This document shows positions 1-6,234 of a stretch of DNA of 9,951 nt, piece by piece. How positions within the stretch are numbered: the first letter of the stretch is position 1; each line of letters opens with the position of its first letter. A program made the translations under genes and the position numbers. Origin of the DNA: JBBQTU01 sp038213005 (lineage in GTDB: Bacteria; Planctomycetota; Phycisphaerae; Tepidisphaerales; Tepidisphaeraceae); assembly GCA_038213005.1 (NCBI GenBank), contig JBBQTU010000162.1, positions 1 to 9,951 on the forward strand, read 5' to 3'. The notes under the pieces are model-generated. The model did not search any database, was not told the DNA's origin, and worked only from the letters and a program-made list of their open reading frames with translations.

Positions 1-1134
1 AATTTGCAAGGACCCGTTGTGTTACCGGATGGGGTGCCACCCGTGCAATTTGGGTGTAACAGTCCAGATGATCCAGCCACGCAGTTGACGCCTGCCAATT
101 TTACGATGGGGGCCTTCCTGGCATTGGCGGGCACCTCGGCGGGGTCAGAGTCTCATCCAAGTACTGTGACTCCGGATGATGCGTCGTTACGGTTTAAGAA
201 CACAACAGTGAGCGCTACCGTGAACGCGTCAAACTATGCGGTGACGGGGGACGCGAATGGCACGACCGATTCGACCATATGGGCCAAGCTGACGGCGGGG
301 GGCTCCACGCTTAAGAAGCAGAACAAGACGATCGCAGGCAAGAGCGTGTCGGTTGTTACGGCCGTTGTCGAGGGTGTTCCTTACGGGGCCGCAAGTCCCC
401 GGTCCACGTCTGCGCGGCCGGTGTTCTCCAATGTGAACTTCAAGAACTGCATCATCAACCGCGGCACCAACGCTCTGTTCATCAACTGCACGTTCGATGG
501 CGTGACGTTCATTGACGGTGCCAAGACCATGGAGGATAGCTCGACTGCAACCTATACATTGGGAAACAATGTCCGTTTCATGGATTGCACGTTCACAGGT
601 CCGATTGCGCAAGGAGATAAGTCGCAGAGTACCGCACCGGCGCCAACGAAGACCACCCTCCTCACGAACAACTGGGAGTTCAACGGCGCTACGACGATTG
701 ACTTTACCATGCCAGCCAAGGACGGCGTTGCCGACAGTGCCGCGCTGGCCCTGATCAAAGATCAAGCGACGATCATGGCGCCGCAGACCAATATCGAGAT
801 GGGCTCGTTCACGGCGCCGGGGGCCGCCAAGTGCAGTTTCCAAGGGGTCGTCGTAGCCGGCTTGTTCGATGTGCGCGGCGTTGCCAAGATCGACGGAAGC
901 ATCATCACACTGTACGACCGCAGCGCGGCCGACACACAGACGCTGGGCTACTTCGGTGCCAATGACAGTTCGAGCAACCAGGGCCAGCCGGACTCGGCCC
1001 TTCAGCAGGCGGGTGGCGCCGCCTACGGGAGTATCCATATTCGCTACAACCCGTATCGGACACTGCCCGATGGCATCAACCTGTGTGTGTCGCTGCTTCC
1101 GGACGCAACGACCTGGCGTGAGGTTGCCCCATGA
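1..1134 (+). CDS. GspK/PilX-like tip pseudopilin, cassette A (C-terminal part, 5' end outside window)
   Basis: The reading frame is open from the first base and ends at TGA 1132-1134, giving 377 visible residues. The first visible residues (NLQGP...PDG) already align with residues well inside the cassette B protein (VIQGP...PDAG, from nt 4288), so the start lies to the left of the window. The visible part matches the C-terminal half of that paralogue along its whole length. The stretch at nt 463-522 (GTNALFINCTFDGVTF core) is identical at 18 of 20 residues, and both proteins end in LLPD-x-T-[TS]-WREV-[AT]-P. The sequence is rich in short Asn/Cys/Phe/Val strands, suggesting a beta-helix or other beta-solenoid, and contains a bactofilin-like segment (CSFQGVVVAG, nt 832-861). 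By comparison with cassette B the missing part should carry the membrane helix and possibly EF-hand loops. The stop overlaps the next start (ATGA), indicating coupled translation. The role is inferred: a surface-exposed tip subunit of a pseudopilus. Confidence 0.8.
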   Translation, partial: NLQGPVVLPDGVPPVQFGCNSPDDPATQLTPANFTMGAFLALAGTSAGSESHPSTVTPDDASLRFKNTTVSATVNASNYAVTGDANGTTDSTIWAKLTAGGSTLKKQNKTIAGKSVSVVTAVVEGVPYGAASPRSTSARPVFSNVNFKNCIINRGTNALFINCTFDGVTFIDGAKTMEDSSTATYTLGNNVRFMDCTFTGPIAQGDKSQSTAPAPTKTTLLTNNWEFNGATTIDFTMPAKDGVADSAALALIKDQATIMAPQTNIEMGSFTAPGAAKCSFQGVVVAGLFDVRGVAKIDGSIITLYDRSAADTQTLGYFGANDSSSNQGQPDSALQQAGGAAYGSIHIRYNPYRTLPDGINLCVSLLPDATTWREVAP

Positions 1135-1820
1135 ACATGACACGAGGCCGACGCGGATTGAGTCTGGTTGAGGTGATGATGTCGATCAGCATCACTGTTG
1201 TGATAATGTTCGCCATGTTCCAGGCGCTTACTGCATCGTTCAACGCATTTCGGGTCAACCAGTCGCAGGGGATGCTGACCATGCGGACCCGAATGGTATT
1301 GATGCGGATGCTGGACCACATCCGCGCCACCAATGCGCACGAGCCCAAAACGAGCGCCAAGAAGGACGACTTTGTTGCCGCCGGCGAACCGGTGAATGAC
1401 AACGGAATCGTGCTCAGTGAGACCCAGAGCGATGGGTCCAAGATCATCTTCACTTACTGGCTGGACACGAGTAATGCCGCGAACAACCAATTGAAGATGA
1501 CTCGGGCACCCGGAAACGGCAGCACTATTGCCACGAGCAATACCGTATTGCTTAACGGCGTTTCCACCTTCAAGGTCACAATGTGGTCGGGCAAGAGCGA
1601 TCCGGTCAACATGGCGACCAATGACATTCTGTTGCAGGCAACGATCATCCTGCAGGCCAATGAGCAGACGCGCGGGCAGGTGACGGGCTATCGAATCACG
1701 GGCAGTAATGCGACGCCGGACTCGGTCACCTTGTGTGGATCTTCCGTCCCGCGACAGAATGCGTGGTCGGGACAGGATCTCAGTTTCACCATCAAGAAGA
1801 TACTCACGCAGACCCATTAG
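1131..1820 (+). CDS. GspJ/PilW-like pseudopilin, cassette A
   Basis: This is a 229-residue protein with a class III (prepilin peptidase) signal. A short basic leader (MNMTRGRRG) precedes the cleavage point between Gly9 and Leu10, followed by LSLVEV with Glu at position +5 and a hydrophobic helix to about residue 35. The start is supported by GAGG at 1120-1123, seven bases upstream, and by the ATGA overlap with the preceding gene. The segment after the helix (SFNAFRVNQSQ, then LTMR-x-R and VLMR) is shared with the cassette B paralogue at 5343-6056, as is VPRQNAW near the C-terminus. In this family the helix inserts in the inner membrane, is processed by the prepilin peptidase, and the protein joins the minor-pseudopilin tip with I-like and K-like partners. 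This copy has a Cys just before the VPRQNAW motif (VTLCGS) that the other lacks. The assignment to J/W rather than H or another minor pilin rests on gene order and length. Confidence 0.83.
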   Translation: MNMTRGRRGLSLVEVMMSISITVVIMFAMFQALTASFNAFRVNQSQGMLTMRTRMVLMRMLDHIRATNAHEPKTSAKKDDFVAAGEPVNDNGIVLSETQSDGSKIIFTYWLDTSNAANNQLKMTRAPGNGSTIATSNTVLLNGVSTFKVTMWSGKSDPVNMATNDILLQATIILQANEQTRGQVTGYRITGSNATPDSVTLCGSSVPRQNAWSGQDLSFTIKKILTQTH

Positions 1821-1905
1821 GGTGTCGGACTCTTCCACATGGACGCCGGAACCGGGCGTGTGTTTCTCCTGTGGGGAGGTCGCCACCGACCGGCATCGGG
1901 GCCTG

Positions 1906-2155
1906 CTATTGCGCGCGATGCCCCGGAGCGGCGAGGCGTTGGCGGCGGGCGTTGGAGCAGTAGGGGTGAGAGGCCGGCGATGCCCAGGAGGAGGGTGGTG
2001 GCTTCGGGGACGGCGTTGTAGTCGTATCGCAACACCATATCCCCCTGGCCGCTGCTACCACCGAGAGAACCCGAGTCCGCCAAGTATATCAGAGAAAAGT
2101 GATACGGCTGCACCTTCGCGCCGGTAAACCCGCTGAGGGGCAGTTGGCGGATGCG
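1906..2155 (-). pseudogene. 3' remnant of a PEP-CTERM sorting-domain protein, frameshifted
   Basis: Read on the minus strand from 2155, the frame gives about 51 residues including SGFTGAKVQPYHF and GDMVLRYDY, then the C-terminal motif VPEATT (VPE at 2011-2003). A hydrophobic stretch LLLGIAGLSPLLL follows, then Gln-Arg. This is the layout of a PEP-CTERM signal: VPE(P) motif, one membrane helix, basic tail. In the present frame the tail continues as PPPTPRR and runs on to a TAA at 1817-1819. Removing one C from the CCC run (plus-strand GGG 1947-1949) restores the tail as QRRRQRLAAPGHRAQ with a TAG at 1908-1906, the normal ending for the family. Upstream an in-frame TGA lies at 2158-2156, and the only candidate start (GTG at 2113) has no Shine-Dalgarno sequence, so the N-terminal bulk of the protein is missing. 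In intact proteins this signal is recognised by exosortase (EpsH/XrtA family) at the inner membrane. Confidence 0.7.
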
Positions 2156-2182
2156 TCATAGTGTCGCGGTGTTGCGTCTGGT

Positions 2183-2201
2183 GGCGGGTGTATCGCCCGC
2201 C
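2183..2201. repeat. Short GC-rich palindrome / hairpin
   Basis: GGCGGGTG (2183-2190) and CGCCCGCC (2194-2201) form an eight-pair stem with one G-U pair and a three-base loop TAT. No T-run follows on either strand, so it does not look like a classical terminator. It lies just upstream (on the minus strand) of the PEP-CTERM remnant and could be a dispersed intergenic palindrome. That cannot be decided from one copy. Confidence 0.4.
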
Positions 2202-2479
2202 TTACCAGGAAGCAGGCTCATGTGGGGCTGGGCGGCTGTGGCCGGGCCTGCTGGCACCGGAGCCAAGTGAATGAGTCTCCGGCCACCGTGGTTGAACCTG
2301 CTGGCCCGATGATTGCTTACACCGGGCTGAAGCGGCGTTTACGGCTTGCCGCCGTGAATGCACTGGAGAGATCTATGGCTAGTGAATCCCCAAATCATGG
2401 GCGCGACGGGCTTAGAGATTGCGGAAGGTGCGAATCTGGCACATCGGGAAGTGTTTCGGACAGTGATGTCGGAATTATC

Positions 2480-2508
2480 TTGCTTACGGGCGGCGTTGGC
2501 CCTATAAC
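2480..2508 (+). promoter_or_regulatory. Candidate sigma70-type promoter for cassette B
   Basis: TTGCTT (2480-2485) and TATAAC (2503-2508) are separated by 17 bases, the optimal spacing, with four of six and five of six consensus bases respectively. Transcription would start near 2515, leaving a leader of about 34 bases before the ATG at 2549, which has AGGAG at 2538-2542. The fit with the chosen start of the I-like pseudopilin supports both calls. Sigma70-like matches can occur by chance, and no activity is demonstrated. Confidence 0.45.
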
Positions 2509-2548
2509 GACAGTGCTGCCAGTGGGAGAGGGTAGACAGGAGTATAGA

Positions 2549-3049
2549 ATGCGCGCTATCGAGCTGAACCGTCGGTCTTTTCGACGCGGGTTTACGCTAC
2601 TTGAGGTGATCCTCGCGACGATTATTGTTGGGACAGGTATCACGGCTGCCATGCAGCTATTCGTGACATGCACTCAGCAGAATCAGACGGCCGTGGGGAT
2701 GACCGTCGCGATGAACCTGGCGAACAACATCCAGGAATATACGGCGATGTCCGCCTATGCCGATCTGGCCGCTTTTGACGGGGCGACTTACAACCCGCCG
2801 AAGGACGCGGGGTGGGCGGACCTCAACGACAATATGCTGGGTGCCGGGCGGGGGCTTGGTCGCTATACACAGAAGGTGCATGTGTCTCCAGTGAAGAAGT
2901 CAGACCTGACATCGGCGACGTCGGGCAATGCCGACGAAGGGGTGCTGAAGGTGGTGGTGGAGGTCTGGTACAAGCCCAATGCCGCGTCGCCATCGGCGAT
3001 GGTCTACAGCATGAGTTTTCTCCGATTTAATAACCAGACTGCTACATGA
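2549..3049 (+). CDS. GspI/PilV-like pseudopilin, cassette B
   Basis: This is a 166-residue protein starting at ATG 2549. I chose this start because AGGAG (2538-2542) lies six bases upstream and because it gives a normal class III leader: MRAIELNRRSFRRG, cleaved after Gly14, then FTLLEV with Glu at +5. The hydrophobic helix runs to about residue 33 (ILATIIVGTGITAAMQLFV). The rest is a short soluble domain typical in size for I/V-type minor pseudopilins, which are the smallest of the I-J-K trio. The frame is open back to 2222, but that would put over 100 unrelated residues before the prepilin signal. It is the first gene of cassette B and its TGA overlaps an ATG at 3046 (ATGA). The equivalent gene of cassette A would lie outside the window. 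The role inferred from family and context is a subunit of the pseudopilus tip-initiation complex. Confidence 0.82.
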   Translation: MRAIELNRRSFRRGFTLLEVILATIIVGTGITAAMQLFVTCTQQNQTAVGMTVAMNLANNIQEYTAMSAYADLAAFDGATYNPPKDAGWADLNDNMLGAGRGLGRYTQKVHVSPVKKSDLTSATSGNADEGVLKVVVEVWYKPNAASPSAMVYSMSFLRFNNQTAT

Positions 3050-3054
3050 GGGAT

Positions 3055-3126
3055 AGGGACGGAGGGACGGAGGGACGGAGCGACGAAGCGACGAAGCGAC
3101 GAAGGGATGGAGCGACGAAGGGATGG
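3055..3126 (+). repeat. Nine-unit 8-bp tandem repeat, consensus AGSGAYGR
   Basis: Nine contiguous 8-base units fill 3055-3126: AGGGACGG three times, AGCGACGA three times, then AGGGATGG, AGCGACGA and AGGGATGG. The degenerate unit TGAGGGAT (3047-3054) precedes them. Variants are arranged in blocks, as expected from slippage. The array starts directly at the stop codon of the I-like gene and lies just upstream of the likely start of the K-like gene. The unit length is not a multiple of three, so gain or loss of a unit would change the frame between the ATG at 3046 and the rest of the K-like gene. Confidence 0.9.
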
Positions 3127-3155
3127 AGGCGCGGTAGTGGGGCGAGTCGTTACGC

Positions 3156-3164
3156 GGGAAGAGG
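3156..3164 (+). promoter_or_regulatory. Ribosome binding site deciding the K-like start
   Basis: GGGAAGAGG precedes three consecutive in-frame ATG codons at 3166, 3169 and 3172. Spacing favours 3172 (seven bases), with 3169 also possible. By contrast the ATG at 3046, which overlaps the previous stop, has no purine-rich sequence in front of it (CCAGACTGCTAC). Confidence 0.55.
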
Positions 3165-3171
3165 TATGATG

Positions 3172-5346
3172 ATGTGCGGGGCTCAAAATCAAATGCGTCG
3201 TGGGCGTCGCGGTTCGGCGGCCGTCCTGGCGATGATCTATCTGGTGCTGATGAGCGTGCTGGCGATGACGATGGCGGCGGTGGCGTCGCTGAACATCCGC
3301 ACGGCGTCGAATCATTCGGATGTGGAACGGGCGCGGGCGACGGCTGAGACGGGGCTGCGCTGGCTTGGCTGGAGGTTCGGCAAGATGAGCCTGCCGCAGA
3401 CAGAAGTGGGCACGATGACCAATGCGGTGGCCAAGACGCTGTGGCCAACGATCCAGGCGACGATCACGAGCGACCTGGCCGGGATGTCTCCGGCTCCGAC
3501 GGTGGTGGATGACAATACCCATGCCACGGGGGGGCTGAAGATTGGTCCGATGGCCGGCCCGGATGGCAGCACGTTCACGCTGGAACTCTGGCAGACGCCC
3601 AGTGCCGAGCGGGTGGTGCAGGTCAAGGCGACGGGTGTTGCCCGGGATGCCCGGCGGGCGCTGTCGATGGAGTTTTACCTTCAGAAGACGATGAAGTACG
3701 GGGTCATTTCGAGGATTCCGATTCAGCTTGGGAAAAATACGACGGTCGATGGGGATATCTGCATGGCGGCGACTCCCGGCGGATCAACGCCGCCGGTGCT
3801 GGCGATTAGCGATTTCCGGTTTACCAGTGGAACGACAACTGCAGTGGCTCTGGATAACCAGGTCAATGCGCTGCAGGCGTATCTCAGGACGCACAACCCG
3901 TCGCACGACAACCGGCTGAGTGCCGACGCGGCGACGCTGGCGGCGCTTCGCGGCAGTAGTGGGACGCTGTCGGCCGTCACGGACTATAACACCGATGGCT
4001 ACATCGATGAGTCCGATCTTTTCCTCATGTACTTTGACAACGACGCCAACGCGAGGGTTTCGCAGGCGGAATTCAGCGCCAAGGCACCAAATGACCCGAA
4101 CCTCTTCCGCATGCAGGATGAATGGACCAAGCCTTGGAACTCCAATGAGGCCAGGCCCAGCCCCGATCCGTATCTAGATGGGTATGTCGATCGCAGCGAC
4201 CAATACGCCAAGGTTCGCGGGCATATCCGTGTTCTGGAGACCGAGGATCATCTGAAAACGCGTCTGGGCAACACCAAGATCGCCGACGTGATTCAAGGGC
4301 CGATCTCGCCGCCGGACGCGGGTGCGCCGGTGGAATTTGATGCTTCGGATCTATCGAGCTATGCGCTGACACCGGGCGATTTCAAGATGACGGAGTTTCT
4401 GAAACTCAGCGGCCCGCGGTCGGGGGTTACGGAGACTCATCCAACCGGAACAGCGACGGCCGATGCGACTCGCTCTTTCGCCAACACGAAGGTCACCAAC
4501 GCGGACTTCAACGGTACGGAGTCGGCGGCGAACATAAGCAAGCTGACGGCCGGCGGTTCGACGCTGATCTACACGGGTTCGACGGTGACGGGGGTGACAG
4601 AGAACGTTCCCTATGGCAGCACGACGGCCACCCGACGATCCACGGTGACCCGGCCGGTGTTTTCGAACATGGCGTTCAACAATGTCATCCTCAGCAAGGG
4701 GACCAACGCCCTGTTTATCAACTGCACCTTTGACGGGGTGACGTTTGTGGATGGCAAGTACAACATGGCGAAATCGACCGCGGGCTACGCCGACGGCAAC
4801 AACCTGCGTTTCGAGGGTTGCAGTTTCACAGGCCCCATTGCCCAAGGCGATACGACGACATCGGGTCACGTCGCCGAGGCACCTAATTCGTACACTGACT
4901 ACACCAACTCGTGGGAGTTTACCGGCGCTACGGGATTTGACCTGAGCGTGGCTGCGGGCGACACGAGCCCGCTGGCGGTCATCAAGAAGCAGGCGACGAT
5001 CATGGCGCCGCGGACGAACATCGAGATGGGGTCGTTTAAAGCTCCAGGGCAGGCCACGTGCAGTTTCCAGGGGGTTGTGGTGGCAGGGTGCTTTGACGTG
5101 CGAGGCATCGCCGACATTGACGGGACAATCATTGTGGCCGACACGGCGGCAGGCAACTGCACGCTGGGCTATTTCGGCGACAATGACAACTCCACCAACA
5201 GTGGTCAGCCAGATCCGTCGATGGTGGCCGGGTCGTACGGGAAGATCCACGTCCGCTTCAATCCATTCCGCAGTCTGCCCAACGGGATCAACATGCGGGT
5301 GACTTTGCTGCCGGATACGACCAGTTGGCGGGAGGTGACCCCATGA
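3172..5346 (+). CDS. GspK/PilX-like tip pseudopilin with EF-hand loops and beta-rich C-terminal domain, cassette B
   Basis: From ATG 3172 this gives 724 residues, much longer than typical GspK (about 300) or PilX. The frame is open back to the overlapping ATG at 3046, but that stretch is mostly the 8-bp repeat, so 3172 is preferred. A basic leader (RRGRRG, residues 9-14) precedes a membrane helix at about 15-40; position +5 after Gly14 is Leu, not Glu, as in GspK tip pseudopilins. Three EF-hand-type loops follow: residues 271-282 (DYNTDGYIDESD), 289-300 (DNDANARVSQAE) and 332-343 (DPYLDGYVDRSD). The first two have acidic or polar ligands at 1, 3, 5, 9 and 12; the third has Tyr at 3. From about residue 373 the protein is paralogous to the 1-1134 product: beta-rich with Asn/Cys strands (about 505-560), a bactofilin-like segment (about 630-655), and a C-terminus in WREVTP. 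The stop overlaps the next ATG. The inferred role is the calcium-stabilised, exposed tip of a pseudopilus; ligand and substrate are unknown. Confidence 0.82.
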   Translation: MCGAQNQMRRGRRGSAAVLAMIYLVLMSVLAMTMAAVASLNIRTASNHSDVERARATAETGLRWLGWRFGKMSLPQTEVGTMTNAVAKTLWPTIQATITSDLAGMSPAPTVVDDNTHATGGLKIGPMAGPDGSTFTLELWQTPSAERVVQVKATGVARDARRALSMEFYLQKTMKYGVISRIPIQLGKNTTVDGDICMAATPGGSTPPVLAISDFRFTSGTTTAVALDNQVNALQAYLRTHNPSHDNRLSADAATLAALRGSSGTLSAVTDYNTDGYIDESDLFLMYFDNDANARVSQAEFSAKAPNDPNLFRMQDEWTKPWNSNEARPSPDPYLDGYVDRSDQYAKVRGHIRVLETEDHLKTRLGNTKIADVIQGPISPPDAGAPVEFDASDLSSYALTPGDFKMTEFLKLSGPRSGVTETHPTGTATADATRSFANTKVTNADFNGTESAANISKLTAGGSTLIYTGSTVTGVTENVPYGSTTATRRSTVTRPVFSNMAFNNVILSKGTNALFINCTFDGVTFVDGKYNMAKSTAGYADGNNLRFEGCSFTGPIAQGDTTTSGHVAEAPNSYTDYTNSWEFTGATGFDLSVAAGDTSPLAVIKKQATIMAPRTNIEMGSFKAPGQATCSFQGVVVAGCFDVRGIADIDGTIIVADTAAGNCTLGYFGDNDNSTNSGQPDPSMVAGSYGKIHVRFNPFRSLPNGINMRVTLLPDTTSWREVTP

Positions 5347-6056
5347 GGCGCAGTCGGACCCATGATCGACGCGGATTCAGCCTGGTCGAGGTGATGATCG
5401 CGCTGACGATCACTGCGATGCTGATGGGCGCGATCGCTCAGGCGGTGAAGGCGTCGTTTGACGCGTTTCGGATCAACCAGTCGCAGGCGATGCTGACGAT
5501 GCGCGCCCGGGTGGTGCTGATGCGGATCATCGACCAGATCCGGGCCAACGGTGAGCAGATGCCGCTGCACGTGACCAGCCAATACACAACGTCGGGAACG
5601 CCGATCGCGCGTCAGGCGGATGGGACGGGCGGAGACACGGGGATCATCGTGACGGTGCCGCAGGGCGACGGCGTCACCAGCATTGACTTCACTTATTTCT
5701 GGGACTCGGCGAGCCAGACGCTGAGGATGACTCGCGCGGTCTACAATGTCACAAATCCATTGTCGCCCGTGGTGCTCTCAACCACCACGCAGTCGCTGCT
5801 GCACGGCGTGACGGATTTTAATGTGTCGATGTGGCCGGCGAAGAACCCGCGGAGCCTGCCGGCGTCGACCACCTATGACATCATGACGCGCGCGGCGATT
5901 GTGATGACGGTGGTTGAGACGGCGCCGCAGAGGATGGGCGCGGCAACGAGCATCACGATCTCGGGATCGGCCGTTCCGCGTCAGAACGCGTGGACGGGCG
6001 ACGCCCTGCGATACTCCATCGACCAGATGCAGGAACAAGAAGCAAAGTACAACTGA
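5343..6056 (+). CDS. GspJ/PilW-like pseudopilin, cassette B
   Basis: This is a 237-residue protein starting at ATG 5343, with GGAGG at 5331-5335 seven bases upstream and an ATGA overlap with the preceding stop. A TTG at 5325 in the same frame is unnecessary and has no comparable site. The leader MRRSRTHDRRG is cleaved after Gly11, followed by FSLVEV with Glu at +5 and a membrane helix to about residue 37. It shares SF[DN]AFR[IV]NQSQ, the LTMR and VLMR segments and VPRQNAW with the product of 1131-1820, so the two are paralogues. It is the last gene of cassette B and is followed by a hairpin terminator at 6112-6159. The family role is a minor pseudopilin that binds I-like and K-like partners at the tip of a type II secretion or type IV pilus-like fibre. 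Whether this system secretes proteins or builds an adhesive fibre cannot be read from the window. Confidence 0.85.
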   Translation: MRRSRTHDRRGFSLVEVMIALTITAMLMGAIAQAVKASFDAFRINQSQAMLTMRARVVLMRIIDQIRANGEQMPLHVTSQYTTSGTPIARQADGTGGDTGIIVTVPQGDGVTSIDFTYFWDSASQTLRMTRAVYNVTNPLSPVVLSTTTQSLLHGVTDFNVSMWPAKNPRSLPASTTYDIMTRAAIVMTVVETAPQRMGAATSITISGSAVPRQNAWTGDALRYSIDQMQEQEAKYN

Positions 6057-6111
6057 GTCCACACCAGGGCACGGGTAATCGTGAGCAGTGGACGTCGGAG
6101 GTGTTCGCACT

Positions 6112-6159
6112 GCGACTACAAAGTCTCAGCTACGTAGAAGCGACTTTGTAGTCGCTTTT
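6112..6159 (+). terminator. Rho-independent terminator after cassette B
   Basis: GCGACTACAAAGTC (6112-6125) pairs perfectly over 14 bases with GACTTTGTAGTCGC (6142-6155), leaving a 16-base loop, and is followed by TTTT (6156-6159). A second, mutually exclusive hairpin is possible from the right half alone: AAGCGAC (6138-6144) with GTCGCTT (6151-6157) and loop TTTGTA. It lies 56 bases after the last pseudopilin stop. The T-run is short and there is no A-run on the other side, so termination of plus-strand transcripts is the likely role. Confidence 0.75.
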
Positions 6160-6234
6160 CGGCCCATACGACCAGCCCGCGAGGGCTCTTGCGATTGCCC
6201 TGAAATCGGCTCGCCACAAGGCCTATGATTGCCC

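Larger units (their letters stand above)
1821..2548. other. Intercassette region (728 bp) without an intact gene
   Basis: This gap separates the two pseudopilin cassettes. It contains a decayed PEP-CTERM gene end on the minus strand (1906-2155), a short GC-rich hairpin (2183-2201), and a candidate promoter (2480-2508) for the downstream operon. I saw no convincing terminator directly after 1820, so readthrough from cassette A is possible. The plus-strand frame of the downstream gene stays open back to a GTG at 2222, but that extension has no pseudopilin features. The gap looks like the scar of a past insertion or rearrangement between the duplicated cassettes; this is an inference. Confidence 0.6.

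Noticed and set aside
229..1143. Minus-strand open frame of 304 codons opposite the cassette A K-like gene
   Set aside because: It lies antisense to a protein with a clear paralogue, its translation is Arg/His-rich low-information sequence, and it has no recognisable domain; a GC-rich shadow frame.
1044..1886. Minus-strand open frame of 280 codons across the cassette A J-like gene
   Set aside because: The opposite strand has a prepilin signal, ribosome site and coupling; the antisense product resembles nothing and lacks a start signal.
1892..1922. Inverted repeat GGCATCG/CGATGCC (1892-1898 with 1916-1922) as a terminator of the PEP-CTERM gene
   Set aside because: Long loop, competing pairing register (CGGGGC/GCCCCG) and no T-run on the minus strand; too weak to call.
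2358..2507. Possible 49-codon open frame in the intercassette gap, ending in a helix-like EVFRTVMSELSCLRAALAL
   Set aside because: No Shine-Dalgarno sequence, no codon-position bias and no family I recognise; its stop overlaps the candidate -10 box. Homologues of similar length would reopen the question.
2222..2548. N-terminal extension of the I-like pseudopilin to a GTG at 2222
   Set aside because: It would place 109 residues before the prepilin peptidase signal, while ATG 2549 has a ribosome site and a promoter at the right distance.
3055..3126. Tandem 8-bp array considered as a CRISPR or replication iteron array
   Set aside because: Units are contiguous with no spacers, too short for CRISPR repeats, and there is no AT-rich region or replication gene nearby.
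4351..5250. Minus-strand open frame of 299 codons opposite the cassette B K-like gene
   Set aside because: Same kind of shadow; it appears in the position matching the first one because the plus-strand genes are paralogous, not because the antisense frame is selected.
5325..5342. Upstream TTG start for the cassette B J-like gene
   Set aside because: ATG 5343 has GGAGG at ideal spacing and the same ATGA overlap as the cassette A paralogue.
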